NCBI GenBank assembly: GCA_021791495.1
Contig: JAJYWN010000058.1
Coordinates: forward strand, 1 to 48,248
DNA from: Bacillota bacterium
Lineage (GTDB): Bacteria; Bacillota; Sulfobacillia; JAJYWN01
Direction of reading: 5' to 3'
Length of the DNA: 48,248 nt
Below are positions 1 through 7,182 of the stretch, piece after piece (positions within the stretch are counted from its first letter, which is position 1; each line of letters starts with the position of its first letter). Both the position numbers and the translations under genes were made by a program. The notes beneath the pieces are model-generated. The model saw only the letters and a list, made by a program, of their open reading frames with translations, was not told the DNA's origin and ran no database searches.

Positions 1-168
1 TGAGGGTGCCACGTTTTGGCGGTTCTCCTCCTCTGCCCCCCTCCTGGCGAGCTTCGAAGCCACGACGGTTCACACTGTCGAGGTTGGCGAACCCGGATCG
101 GGCGAGTGGGTAAGGCAGGGGCCAGGGATGCTCCCTTGATTCCCAGAGGGTCCTTCAGTTCCTCAAGC

Positions 169-252
169 AAGTCCGTTGTGCAGGCTTACAACGTGCAAGC
201 GGTAGTGGACGGCGAGGCGCGGGTAATCGTGGCCGCGGCGGTGACCCAGCAG
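169..252 (+). pseudogene. Transposase fragment (IS1182-like DDE transposase relic)
   Basis: One reading frame here gives a peptide containing VQAYNVQAVVDGEARVIVAA followed by AVTQ. This closely resembles the YNAQAAVD...QVIVAA.VT block found in the middle of IS1182/IS5-like DDE transposases. The surrounding frame (16..282) shows no further transposase similarity and stops 30 bases later, so the rest of the gene is gone. No terminal inverted repeats or target duplication are visible. The following stretch to 431 holds no gene I can recognise. The similarity rests on pattern recognition, not an alignment. Confidence 0.55.
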
Positions 253-431
253 TTGCCCGTTCTCGCCGTGGACTTGCCGTGACCTTCGGCGTGACGGTGA
301 AAAGGCGGACCATAGTATCGCATTGTGTTAATAATGGGTACCCCCCGGACGATATGATTGATGTATACAGGGTCTTTAGTGCAAGAGGAGGAATGCGACA
401 GAGGAAGAACTCTGCTCTGGGAGTGTGAAGC

Positions 432-1019
432 TTGTTCTGGATGGTGGCGTCGCTGATCGGCGGTGTAGCTTTCGGCTTCGCTAGGCGCGGCAGCCTGTCG
501 AACCTTGGCCGAATGGTGCTTCGCGGCACCTGGATGGTATGGGCGGGTCTCGGCCTGCAGATCGTGGCCTTTTCCCGCATCGGGGCCGCCTGGCCGGAAT
601 GGGGGCGCACCGTGGCCCACCTGGGCTCCTACTGTTTCCTGGCCTGGTTCGGCTGGGTCAATCAGCGGGCGCCCGGGCTCCGCATCTTCGTTATGGGGAT
701 GGTCGCGAACATCCTGGTCATCGGGGCGAACGGCGGATACATGCCGGTATCGGCGCAGGCGCTGCACCGGGCCGGTCTGGACCGCGTGGCCGAACAACTC
801 CAGAAAGCAGAGGCGGCCAACAACTCCGTCCTCATGGGGCCGTCGACCCACCTCAAGTGGTTGGGTGACGTGTTCGCACTGCCAAAGGGTTTTCCTCTGG
901 CCAATGTTTTCTCCGTCGGGGACGTGCTGATGGGGTTCGCCCTGCTACTACTCATCTCCCAGGGTATGGTGGGTAGGGGCTGGCTCGGCAAAAAGCGTCA
1001 AAGAGCACGGCGAAGCTAA
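432..1019 (+). CDS. DUF5317 family membrane protein
   Basis: The 195-residue product is hydrophobic with about five membrane segments. It has the features I associate with DUF5317: an N-terminal GGxxxGxxRRGSLSNL-type loop and a central segment ending in NGGYMPVS (about residues 100-107). These proteins occur mainly in thermophilic and spore-forming Bacillota, and their function is unknown. The start is a TTG at 432, eight bases after a GGGAG site. The next ATG is three codons downstream. It lies upstream of a tiny membrane ORF and an HD-GYP protein on the same strand, so the three may be functionally linked, but the 300-bp gap contains repeats and may hold its own promoter. The C-terminus is basic (KKRQRARRS), which favours a cytoplasmic C-terminus. 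Confidence 0.75.
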   Translation: MFWMVASLIGGVAFGFARRGSLSNLGRMVLRGTWMVWAGLGLQIVAFSRIGAAWPEWGRTVAHLGSYCFLAWFGWVNQRAPGLRIFVMGMVANILVIGANGGYMPVSAQALHRAGLDRVAEQLQKAEAANNSVLMGPSTHLKWLGDVFALPKGFPLANVFSVGDVLMGFALLLLISQGMVGRGWLGKKRQRARRS

Positions 1020-1101
1020 AAGGAGATTGGCGGTTTTCCCAGAATCTGAAAAGCTTGAGAGCGGGTCTGCTCGCGTTCCGTCCAGGTCTCTCAGGGGTTC
1101 C

Positions 1102-1138
1102 GACTCCGTGTAGGGATTTGACTCCGTATAGGGGGTTT
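1102..1138 (+). repeat. Imperfect tandem repeat, about 18 bp x 2
   Basis: GACTCCGTGTAGGGATTT is followed at once by GACTCCGTATAGGGGGTTT. A third, partial echo is the GGGTTTACCCCACCC that follows. Similar GTATCT/GGGTTTACCCC strings occur in the non-coding region near 13258 and 13576. It lies between the DUF5317 gene and the small ORF at 1191. Function unknown; it could be a regulatory or dispersed intergenic repeat. Confidence 0.6.
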
Positions 1139-1190
1139 ACCCCACCCGTACGGGGGGCTGCCCGAGAGGGCGCGGGAGGTGAAATAGCGG

Positions 1191-1271
1191 ATGAGGTGGA
1201 GAATTCTCGGTTTCCTCACGACGATTGCTGTTCTGCTCCTGGCCAGCGGCGCGTTCCATAAGTGGGACTAG
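1191..1271 (+). CDS. Putative 26-residue single-span membrane peptide
   Basis: An ATG at 1191 follows a strong GGAGGTG ribosome-binding site ending ten bases upstream. It opens a 26-codon frame: MRWRILGFLTTIAVLLLASG, then AFHKWD and TAG. The peptide has a basic N-terminus, a central hydrophobic stretch of about 15 residues and a short charged tail, as in small membrane proteins with a cytoplasmic N-terminus. It is below the usual length cut-off for gene callers. It sits 62 bp upstream of the HD-GYP gene and could be co-transcribed with it. I do not recognise a family. The ribosome-binding site and amphipathic layout are the support, and translation is inferred. Confidence 0.5.
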   Translation: MRWRILGFLTTIAVLLLASGAFHKWD

Positions 1272-1333
1272 GCCCACAAAAGAAACCTAAGCAAGGGGGG
1301 CAGACCCGCCCTCATTTTTGACCGGAGGACCAC

Positions 1334-2644
1334 ATGTCCCAGATGCCGAGGACGGCGCGAATTTATGTTGCCGCCGTCATTCTTGTCGGAGCAGCCCTCT
1401 TTGCGGGCGTCTCCCCCGATTGGCTGAAAAACACAGATTTCTTCGGTGTGCTGCTCTTCGCCGCTGCCACTGTCGCCGCCGAACTGTACCCGGTTGCGCT
1501 GCCCGACTACGGGATCATCTCCATCGTGGCCGCTTTCCATCTGGCTGGCGTCTTGTTGTTTCCTATCGGCGTGGCGGTCTGGATCGGCGTGGTCGCCAGC
1601 ACTGTCGCCGACGTGACGACTCACCGCAAGCTCTATAAAGTGGCTTTCAATGCCGCTCAGTACGCCATCTGCATCGGCGTCTCCGGTTGGATCTTCCACG
1701 CGGCCAAGCTCAGTCCAAGCGGTATCGACCTCTTGTTGGACGGGCCCGCGCTTCTGCTACTTACCATCGTCTATTATGTCATCAATGTGACCGCCATCTG
1801 CTTGGTGGTGGGGTTGACCTCGAAACGCTCTCCCTTCACCCTGTGGCGGATCCACTTTCGGAATGTGGCCTTCCTCTACTTCGCATGCGCGGCGATCGGC
1901 ATCCTCGTCGCGACCGTGTATCTCCTAAAGCCGGCCGGCGTAGTGCTGATGATCCTCCCGGTGCTAATCATCCATTACGCTTTCCGCAGCTATACCGGCT
2001 TGCGCATGGAGACCAGAGAGACGCTGGAGCTTCTGGCCGACCTCATTGACCAGCGGGATGTCTACACCTACCAGCACTCCCAGCGTGTAGCACAATACGC
2101 TGGGGAGATGGCCCAGCGCATGGAGATCGAGGAAGACCAGCAGGAACTGATCGTCCAGGCCGCCCGCATCCACGACCTGGGCAAGATCGGTGTTGATAAC
2201 GCGGTTTTGCTTAAGCCGGGGCGCCTGAGCGAGAAGGAGTGGGAGTCCATTCGCCGGCATCCGGAAGCTGGAGCCGATGCCGCCGGCCGCTTGCGTCTCT
2301 ACCAGAAGGGCGCCGACTTGGTACGCTACCACCATGAGCACTTCGACGGCACAGGCTACCCGGGCGGGCTGGCCGGTCAGCGGATCCCGCTGGGGGCCCG
2401 GATCATCGCCGTGGCCGATGCTTTCGACGCCATGACTTCGGATCGTCCTTACCGGAAGGCTTTGACGGTCGAACAAGCCGTGGCCGAACTCCGACGCTGC
2501 CGCGGGACGCAATTCGACCCTGCTGCCGTCGACGCCATGACCGCTTGGACCACAGAGCGGCAGTCCCAGGCCGTTAAGACCCAGTCTGAGCAGCAGGCGG
2601 CGGTGGCCGGTGAAGCTGCCGCCGGTATCGGCGAACCTCACTAG
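1334..2644 (+). CDS. Membrane-anchored HD-GYP domain protein (probable c-di-GMP phosphodiesterase)
   Basis: This 436-residue protein has an N-terminal half of six or more hydrophobic segments (residues 9-215), resembling the membrane sensor modules of Clostridia signalling proteins, and a C-terminal HD-GYP domain (about 228-405). The metal-binding HD pair is visible at 280-281 (ARIHDLGKIGV). HHEHFDGTGYPGG at 333-345 carries the GYP signature, and RIIAVADAFDAMTSDRPYR follows, as in active members. HD-GYP proteins hydrolyse cyclic di-GMP to GMP or pGpG; substrate and input signal are inferred here. The start is ATG at 1334 with GGAGG five bases upstream. The C-terminal 30 residues are Gln/Ala-rich and not conserved. 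A rho-independent terminator follows at 2696. Confidence 0.9.
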   Translation: MSQMPRTARIYVAAVILVGAALFAGVSPDWLKNTDFFGVLLFAAATVAAELYPVALPDYGIISIVAAFHLAGVLLFPIGVAVWIGVVASTVADVTTHRKLYKVAFNAAQYAICIGVSGWIFHAAKLSPSGIDLLLDGPALLLLTIVYYVINVTAICLVVGLTSKRSPFTLWRIHFRNVAFLYFACAAIGILVATVYLLKPAGVVLMILPVLIIHYAFRSYTGLRMETRETLELLADLIDQRDVYTYQHSQRVAQYAGEMAQRMEIEEDQQELIVQAARIHDLGKIGVDNAVLLKPGRLSEKEWESIRRHPEAGADAAGRLRLYQKGADLVRYHHEHFDGTGYPGGLAGQRIPLGARIIAVADAFDAMTSDRPYRKALTVEQAVAELRRCRGTQFDPAAVDAMTAWTTERQSQAVKTQSEQQAAVAGEAAAGIGEPH

Positions 2645-2695
2645 CGGCGGAATCCCCTCGACCTTTGCCCGGCCGGCATCCCGACCTGACAGTCG

Positions 2696-2725
2696 CCCCC
2701 CGTTTCCGGGGGGTTTTCTCTTTTT
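2696..2725 (+). terminator. Rho-independent terminator after the HD-GYP gene
   Basis: CCCCCC (2696-2701), a 6-base loop and GGGGGG (2708-2713) are followed by a T-rich tract TTTTCTCTTTTT. It ends the transcription unit of the HD-GYP gene and separates it from the aldolase operon. From here to 2928 I see no gene or convincing promoter. Confidence 0.85.
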
Positions 2726-2928
2726 CCCGTCGGAGAGTGAAACATATGACGGCGGATGTCGCGAACGGAAGGAAAGGGACACCGGGACCGAGAAAGCAGA
2801 GAAAGCCGTTTTCCCCACTTGAATGAAGATTTCACCATAAGAAACTCGCCCTTAGAAAGTCGACAGAGGGATATCCGGAAAGACCGCCCGGATCGAACGA
2901 CAGTTACAAGGGATAAGGAGTGTTCTCA

Positions 2929-3807
2929 TTGATCAAGGGTATCTTCGCCCCCATCCCCACACCCTTCCAGAACGACGAGATCGCCCTGGACAAGCTCGGG
3001 GAGAACTTGGATAGGTGGTCGCAGACAGATTTGACCGGACTGGTCGTTCTGGGCTCTAACGGCGAGTTCGTGCTCTTGACCGAGGACGAGAAGGTCAAGC
3101 TGGTGGAATACGTGCGGCGCCACTTCCCGGCGAACCGTCCTGTCATCGCCGGGACCGGGTGCGAGTCCACCCGTGATACCATTCGCCTTACGAAGCGGGT
3201 GGCGGACGCCGGGGCCACGGCCGCCTTGGTTGTCACGCCGAACTATTACAAAGGGAGCATGACCGAAGCGACCCTCAAGCGATTCTTCTACGATGTGGCC
3301 GACGCTTCGCCCATTCCGGTAATGCTCTACAATATGCCCAGGAACACCGGCGTCAACATATCGGCCTCGCTGGCCATCGAATGCTCCAAGCACCCGAACA
3401 TTGTGGGCTTGAAAGATAGCGGCGGGAACATCGTCCAGATCGCCGAGATCATCTCTGGCACCGGGCCCGATTTCGCCGTGTTCGCCGGTTCGGGGAGCTT
3501 CCTCTACGCCACCGCCGCCCTGGGTGGGGTAGGCGGCACCCTGGCCGTGGCCAACATTCTGCCGAACATGTGCGCCGCCATCCAGCGGGCCGCCGAGGCG
3601 GGCGACCATGCGAAAGCCAAGGAGCTTCAAATGAAGATCATGGCCGCCAATGCCGCGGTCACCAACCGGTGGGCCATCCCCGGACTGAAGGCCGCCATGG
3701 ACCTGATCGGGTATTACGGCGGATCGCCGCGCCGGCCTCTCTTGCCGCTGGCCGAGCCGGCCTTCGGTGAGCTGAAAAAGATTCTGGCGGAAGTCGGGGC
3801 GATCTGA
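2929..3807 (+). CDS. DapA/NAL-family aldolase, probable 4-hydroxy-2-oxoglutarate aldolase (HOGA1-like)
   Basis: This is a class I aldolase of the dihydrodipicolinate synthase / N-acetylneuraminate lyase superfamily, 292 residues. The Schiff-base Lys is K162 in VGLKDSGGN, and the catalytic Tyr is Y134 in VMLYNMPRNTG. The substrate-pocket motif is GSNGEF rather than the GTTGE of DapA. Blocks GCEST, VVTPNYYKG, HPNIVGLKDSGG, NAAVT.R..IPGLK and GYYGG..R.PL match, as I recall them, the human mitochondrial enzyme HOGA1, which splits 4-hydroxy-2-oxoglutarate into pyruvate and glyoxylate. The next two genes encode a regulator and an alanine-glyoxylate aminotransferase, which supports this choice over lysine biosynthesis. 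The start is TTG 2929, eight bases after AAGGAG; a GTG at 2920 overlaps that site. Other 2-keto acid aldolase activities remain possible. Confidence 0.82.
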   Translation: MIKGIFAPIPTPFQNDEIALDKLGENLDRWSQTDLTGLVVLGSNGEFVLLTEDEKVKLVEYVRRHFPANRPVIAGTGCESTRDTIRLTKRVADAGATAALVVTPNYYKGSMTEATLKRFFYDVADASPIPVMLYNMPRNTGVNISASLAIECSKHPNIVGLKDSGGNIVQIAEIISGTGPDFAVFAGSGSFLYATAALGGVGGTLAVANILPNMCAAIQRAAEAGDHAKAKELQMKIMAANAAVTNRWAIPGLKAAMDLIGYYGGSPRRPLLPLAEPAFGELKKILAEVGAI

Positions 3808-3809
3808 CT

Positions 3810-4589
3810 GTGCCGGCTACCATCGTGCGATCGGTGGACAAGGCCCTGTCCATCTTGGAGTACATGGCCTCCAGGGACGGAAGTGCTGGGCTGACCGAAA
3901 TCGGCCAGGTGTTGGAGCTGAACGCCAGCACGGCGCACCACCTGCTCAGCACGCTCCGGCAGCGCGGCTTCGTGGAGCAGGACCCTTCGACCCACCGCTA
4001 TCACCTGTCCCTGAAATGCCTGGAGGTGGGCCAGGCGGCCAGGTCCCACTTGGACCTGCGCGCCCTAGCCACGCCTCACCTGCATTCCCTGACCGCGCAG
4101 ACCCGGGAGAACTCGAACCTTGCTGTTCTGGACGGGCACGAAGTTGTCTACTTGGCTCAGGCCGAATCCGGACGCATGATGCGCATGTTCACGCGGCCTG
4201 GAGCCCGGGCGCCCCTCCATGCAACGGGGGTGGGCAAGTGCCTATTGGCCTGGTTGGATGAGAAGGAAAAGGTGTCCATCGTCGACGAGTTGCCCTTGAC
4301 ACGCTATACCGGGAAGACCATCTGCCAGAAAGACCGGTTCCTGGCACACCTGGACGAAGTGAAACAGCGCGGCTATGCTCTGGATGACGAGGAAAGGGAA
4401 GAAGGCGTCGTCTGCATCGCCGCACCTGTGCATGATTATTCTGGACGGGTCGTGGCCGCCATCAGCATCTCCGGGCCGGCCGGCCGGACTAGGGGCGGAA
4501 ATCACCGCGCTCTTGTGTCAATGGTAAGAACGGCCGCGTTAGGGCTTTCCGGCGGGTTGGGCTGGAAGCCGGACGAGCCTGCGGTCTAG
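3810..4589 (+). CDS. IclR-family transcriptional regulator
   Basis: The 259-residue protein has an N-terminal winged helix-turn-helix (residues 5-65; SVDKALSILEYMA, then LTEIGQVLELNASTAHHLLS) and the C-terminal IclR effector-binding domain (about 75-250; PLHATGVGKCLLAWL, RGYALDDEEREEGVVCIAAP, ISISGPAGR). Members typically bind small organic acids such as glyoxylate or pyruvate and control neighbouring catabolic genes. It starts with GTG two bases after the aldolase stop and lies 25 bp before the aminotransferase gene, so it is very probably co-transcribed and controls this small operon. The founding member, E. coli IclR, responds to glyoxylate, which fits the neighbours, but the ligand here is inferred. 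Confidence 0.9.
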   Translation: MPATIVRSVDKALSILEYMASRDGSAGLTEIGQVLELNASTAHHLLSTLRQRGFVEQDPSTHRYHLSLKCLEVGQAARSHLDLRALATPHLHSLTAQTRENSNLAVLDGHEVVYLAQAESGRMMRMFTRPGARAPLHATGVGKCLLAWLDEKEKVSIVDELPLTRYTGKTICQKDRFLAHLDEVKQRGYALDDEEREEGVVCIAAPVHDYSGRVVAAISISGPAGRTRGGNHRALVSMVRTAALGLSGGLGWKPDEPAV

Positions 4590-4614
4590 AAACGACATAA
4601 AGGAGAAGAAACCC

Positions 4615-5799
4615 ATGCCAGAACTGATCCCCGAACGCAAGCCCACGAACCGGCTGCTCCTGGGCCCCGGCCCGAGCACCACTGACCCGCGTATCCTGCG
4701 CGCTCTGTCCGAACCCACCGTGGGGCACCTGGATCCCGAGTTCCTGCGAATCATGAACGAGACCATGGCGATGCTCCGCTACGTTTTTGAGACGGAGAAC
4801 AAACTGACCATGGCCATGTCCGGCACCGGCAGCGCCGCTCAGGAGACTCCTTTCCTGAACCTCCTCGAACCCGGCGACAAGGCCATCGTCTGCGTCCACG
4901 GCTACTTCGGTGAACGCATGGTGGACATGGCCGGGCGCGCCGGCGCCGATGTCACTGTGGTGGAGAAGCCCATGGGCCAGGCCATCGACCCAGAGCAGGT
5001 GGCCGACGCTTTCAAGAAGGCCAACGGCAAGGTCAAACTCCTTTCCATCGTGCACGCGGAGACGTCGACCGGCGTCCTGCAACCCCTTGATGACATCGTT
5101 AAGATCACCCATGACAACGGCGCCCTCATCGTGGTGGACACCGTCACTTCCCTTGGCGGCGTGTCGGTGGGGACCGATCGCAACCACTACTACTTCGTGT
5201 ACAGCGGGACGCAGAAGGCGCTGTCCTGCCCGCCGGGCCTGGGGCCCATCACGGTGAACGAGGCGGCCGTGAAAGCCATCCAGGAGCGGAAGACCAAGGT
5301 GCACAGCTGGTATCTGGACCTCAGCATGATCATGCGGTATTGGGGCCAGGAGAGGTTCTACCATCACACGGCGCCGGTCAACATGGTCTACGCGCTGCAT
5401 GAAGCGCTCCGCATTATCCAGGAGGAGGGTCTAGAGGCCCGTTTTGCCCGTCACCGCCTGAACCGCGACGCCCTCATCGCCGGGTTGCAGGCCATGGGCT
5501 TGAAGCTAGTGGTGGACGACGGTTACCGCCTCCCGACCCTGACCACGGTCTACGTGCCAGAAGGGATCGCCGACGCCGCGGTACGCGGTGCGCTGCTAAA
5601 CGACTATAATATCGAGATTGGCGGCGGTCTGGGCGCTCTAAAGGGCAAGATCTGGCGCATCGGGCTCATGGGTTACTCGAGCACGAAACGGAATGTGCTG
5701 ACGCTCCTGACCGTCTTGGAGACGATTCTCGGCGGCATGGGTTACAAGATGCCCCAGGGGGCCGGCACGGCGGCGGCCACGGCGGTCTACACAAAATAA
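4615..5799 (+). CDS. Alanine-glyoxylate / serine-pyruvate aminotransferase family (class V, PLP)
   Basis: This 394-residue fold-type I PLP enzyme carries the class V hallmarks: LLLGPGPS at 14-21, SGTGSAAQE at 69-77 (phosphate loop), HAETSTGVLQPLD at 147-159, the Asp of VVDTVTSLGG at 175, and the Schiff-base Lys K201 in SGTQKALSCPPGLG. YHHTAPVNMVYALHEAL and the C-terminal RIGLMGYSS also match AGXT-type enzymes. Such enzymes convert glyoxylate to glycine using alanine or serine. ATG 4615 follows AAGGAG with normal spacing. It is the third gene of the aldolase-IclR-aminotransferase unit. The amino donor cannot be fixed from sequence, and phosphonate or 2-aminoethyl substrates used by relatives are less likely given the context. 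Confidence 0.9.
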   Translation: MPELIPERKPTNRLLLGPGPSTTDPRILRALSEPTVGHLDPEFLRIMNETMAMLRYVFETENKLTMAMSGTGSAAQETPFLNLLEPGDKAIVCVHGYFGERMVDMAGRAGADVTVVEKPMGQAIDPEQVADAFKKANGKVKLLSIVHAETSTGVLQPLDDIVKITHDNGALIVVDTVTSLGGVSVGTDRNHYYFVYSGTQKALSCPPGLGPITVNEAAVKAIQERKTKVHSWYLDLSMIMRYWGQERFYHHTAPVNMVYALHEALRIIQEEGLEARFARHRLNRDALIAGLQAMGLKLVVDDGYRLPTLTTVYVPEGIADAAVRGALLNDYNIEIGGGLGALKGKIWRIGLMGYSSTKRNVLTLLTVLETILGGMGYKMPQGAGTAAATAVYTK

Positions 5800-5828
5800 G
5801 ATAGCGAGCAGCTAAGATAGCGAGCAGC
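5797..5828 (+). repeat. Perfect 16-bp tandem duplication at the aminotransferase stop codon
   Basis: TAAGATAGCGAGCAGC occurs twice in direct tandem (5797-5812 and 5813-5828). The first copy begins with the TAA stop of the aminotransferase gene, so the duplication leaves the protein unchanged. It looks like a recent slippage or duplication event in the 3' untranslated region. Confidence 0.9.
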
Positions 5829-5883
5829 GGCGTCACCGGACCTGGCGGGGTTTTCTAGGCTCTGTGCTGGATAACTTAGGACC

Positions 5884-7182
5884 GTGGACGCTGAAACGAC
5901 TGACAAGAGAGGAACGGGGGCGCCCGTTCCTCTCGTCATATTGGTCACCGCGGCCGACGGCGGTATCCGGACACACGTCACCAACCTCGTGCGCGCGCTG
6001 GACAGCGAGGCTTTCGGTCCGGTATGGGTTGTAGGGCCGGTGGGAGAGGACTGGGAGGCGGAGTTGACCCTGGCGCGGCCCGGGCTCCGCTTGGCTGGGC
6101 GGGCCAAGCCGGCCTGGATGCGGAAGTTGGGAGTGGGTTGGGCCGCGGAGTGGGCCGCCGAGGTGCGTGACGCGGCCATGGCCTGGGATTTAGCAGCGAA
6201 GGGCGGGATCATCCACGCCCACGGCGCCAAAGCCGCGGCCGCGGTAGCGTTGGTTCTGCAACCGGCTGTCTGGGCCGGGTCGACGACAGGAAACGGCAAC
6301 CACCCCAGGAGGGATGGGGGAGACGTGGGCTTCGTCTTCACCGCCCATGGGTTCGCCGCGGGACGCACCGGCGTCTTCCTGCACCGCCTGGCGGCTCTCG
6401 GCCGGCCGCGGGTGGTGGCGGTGAGTCGTGCCGTGGCCGATGAGTTGAAGCGGGTCGCGCCGCGGTCCGGCACTCCCACAGTGATCATGAACGGAGTCGA
6501 CGCCCGCCTCTTTTCCATCCCGCGCACCGTTGCGCGAGGGGTGGCTGAGCCCTTGGCCGCCTCCGCCGGCGGTTCGGCGGGCGCTCCTTACCGTTTCGGC
6601 GTCGCCTGCCGCCTGGCCCGCGAGAAGGGGCTCGATGTACTGCTGGAGGCGGCGGCCTTGTTGAGTCCCGTTGGAAGCGCGCCGGCCGGGGGCTGGGAGA
6701 TCCATATCGCCGGCGAAGGTCCGGAAGGTCCGGCCCTGGAACAGCGGGCGCGGGAGTTGGCCTTGGCGGGACGCGTTTTCTTCTCGGGTCGTGTCGGGGA
6801 CATGCCCGCATTCTACGGCCGTTTGGACGCGTTGGTGCTGCCGTCCAGACGCGAGGGGCTTTCGATGGCCGTCGAGGAGGCCATGGCCGCGGGGCTGCCG
6901 GTGGTGGCATCCCGAGTCGGGGGTGTGCCTGAGTTGGTGGAAGAGGCCTGCTGCGGTGTGCTGACCGAGCCCGGTTCAGCGCAAGCCTTGGCCGGCGCGA
7001 TGGACGGCCTCCTAAGCGGGAAGGTGGACGGGAGAGCCCTGGGTGCGGCGGGGCAGGCTTTTGCCCGGGAGAACCTGTCCGTGGAGCGCATGGCCCGCGC
7101 CACCGAGGAGGTCTACCGCCAGGCTCTGAGGAGTGGCCAAAGTCAGGCGGAGCTGATCCGTCCGGATGGGGTGGGGGTGTGA
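5884..7182 (+). CDS. GT4-family glycosyltransferase
   Basis: The 432-residue protein has two Rossmann-like halves (GT-B fold). N-terminal: VILVTAADGGIRTHVTNLVRAL, where the GG(I/V)xxHV loop is typical of GT4. C-terminal: GVACRLAREKGLDVLLEA, IHIAGEGPEGPAL and VLPSRREGLSMAVEEAMAAGLPVVAS, containing the EGx7E nucleotide-sugar motif. It probably transfers a sugar from a nucleotide- or lipid-linked donor at the cytoplasmic membrane in envelope glycan synthesis; the acceptor is unknown. Gly-rich low-complexity inserts interrupt the fold (around residues 132-148 and 220-236). The start is GTG 5884 with only a weak upstream site. Its TGA overlaps the GTG start of the next gene (GTGTGA), implying translational coupling. 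Confidence 0.85.
   Translation: MDAETTDKRGTGAPVPLVILVTAADGGIRTHVTNLVRALDSEAFGPVWVVGPVGEDWEAELTLARPGLRLAGRAKPAWMRKLGVGWAAEWAAEVRDAAMAWDLAAKGGIIHAHGAKAAAAVALVLQPAVWAGSTTGNGNHPRRDGGDVGFVFTAHGFAAGRTGVFLHRLAALGRPRVVAVSRAVADELKRVAPRSGTPTVIMNGVDARLFSIPRTVARGVAEPLAASAGGSAGAPYRFGVACRLAREKGLDVLLEAAALLSPVGSAPAGGWEIHIAGEGPEGPALEQRARELALAGRVFFSGRVGDMPAFYGRLDALVLPSRREGLSMAVEEAMAAGLPVVASRVGGVPELVEEACCGVLTEPGSAQALAGAMDGLLSGKVDGRALGAAGQAFARENLSVERMARATEEVYRQALRSGQSQAELIRPDGVGV

Noticed and set aside
323-369. Possible promoter before the DUF5317 gene (TTGTGT, TATGAT, TATACA)
   Set aside because: Spacings of -35 and -10 candidates are wrong (24 bases or no -35 partner).
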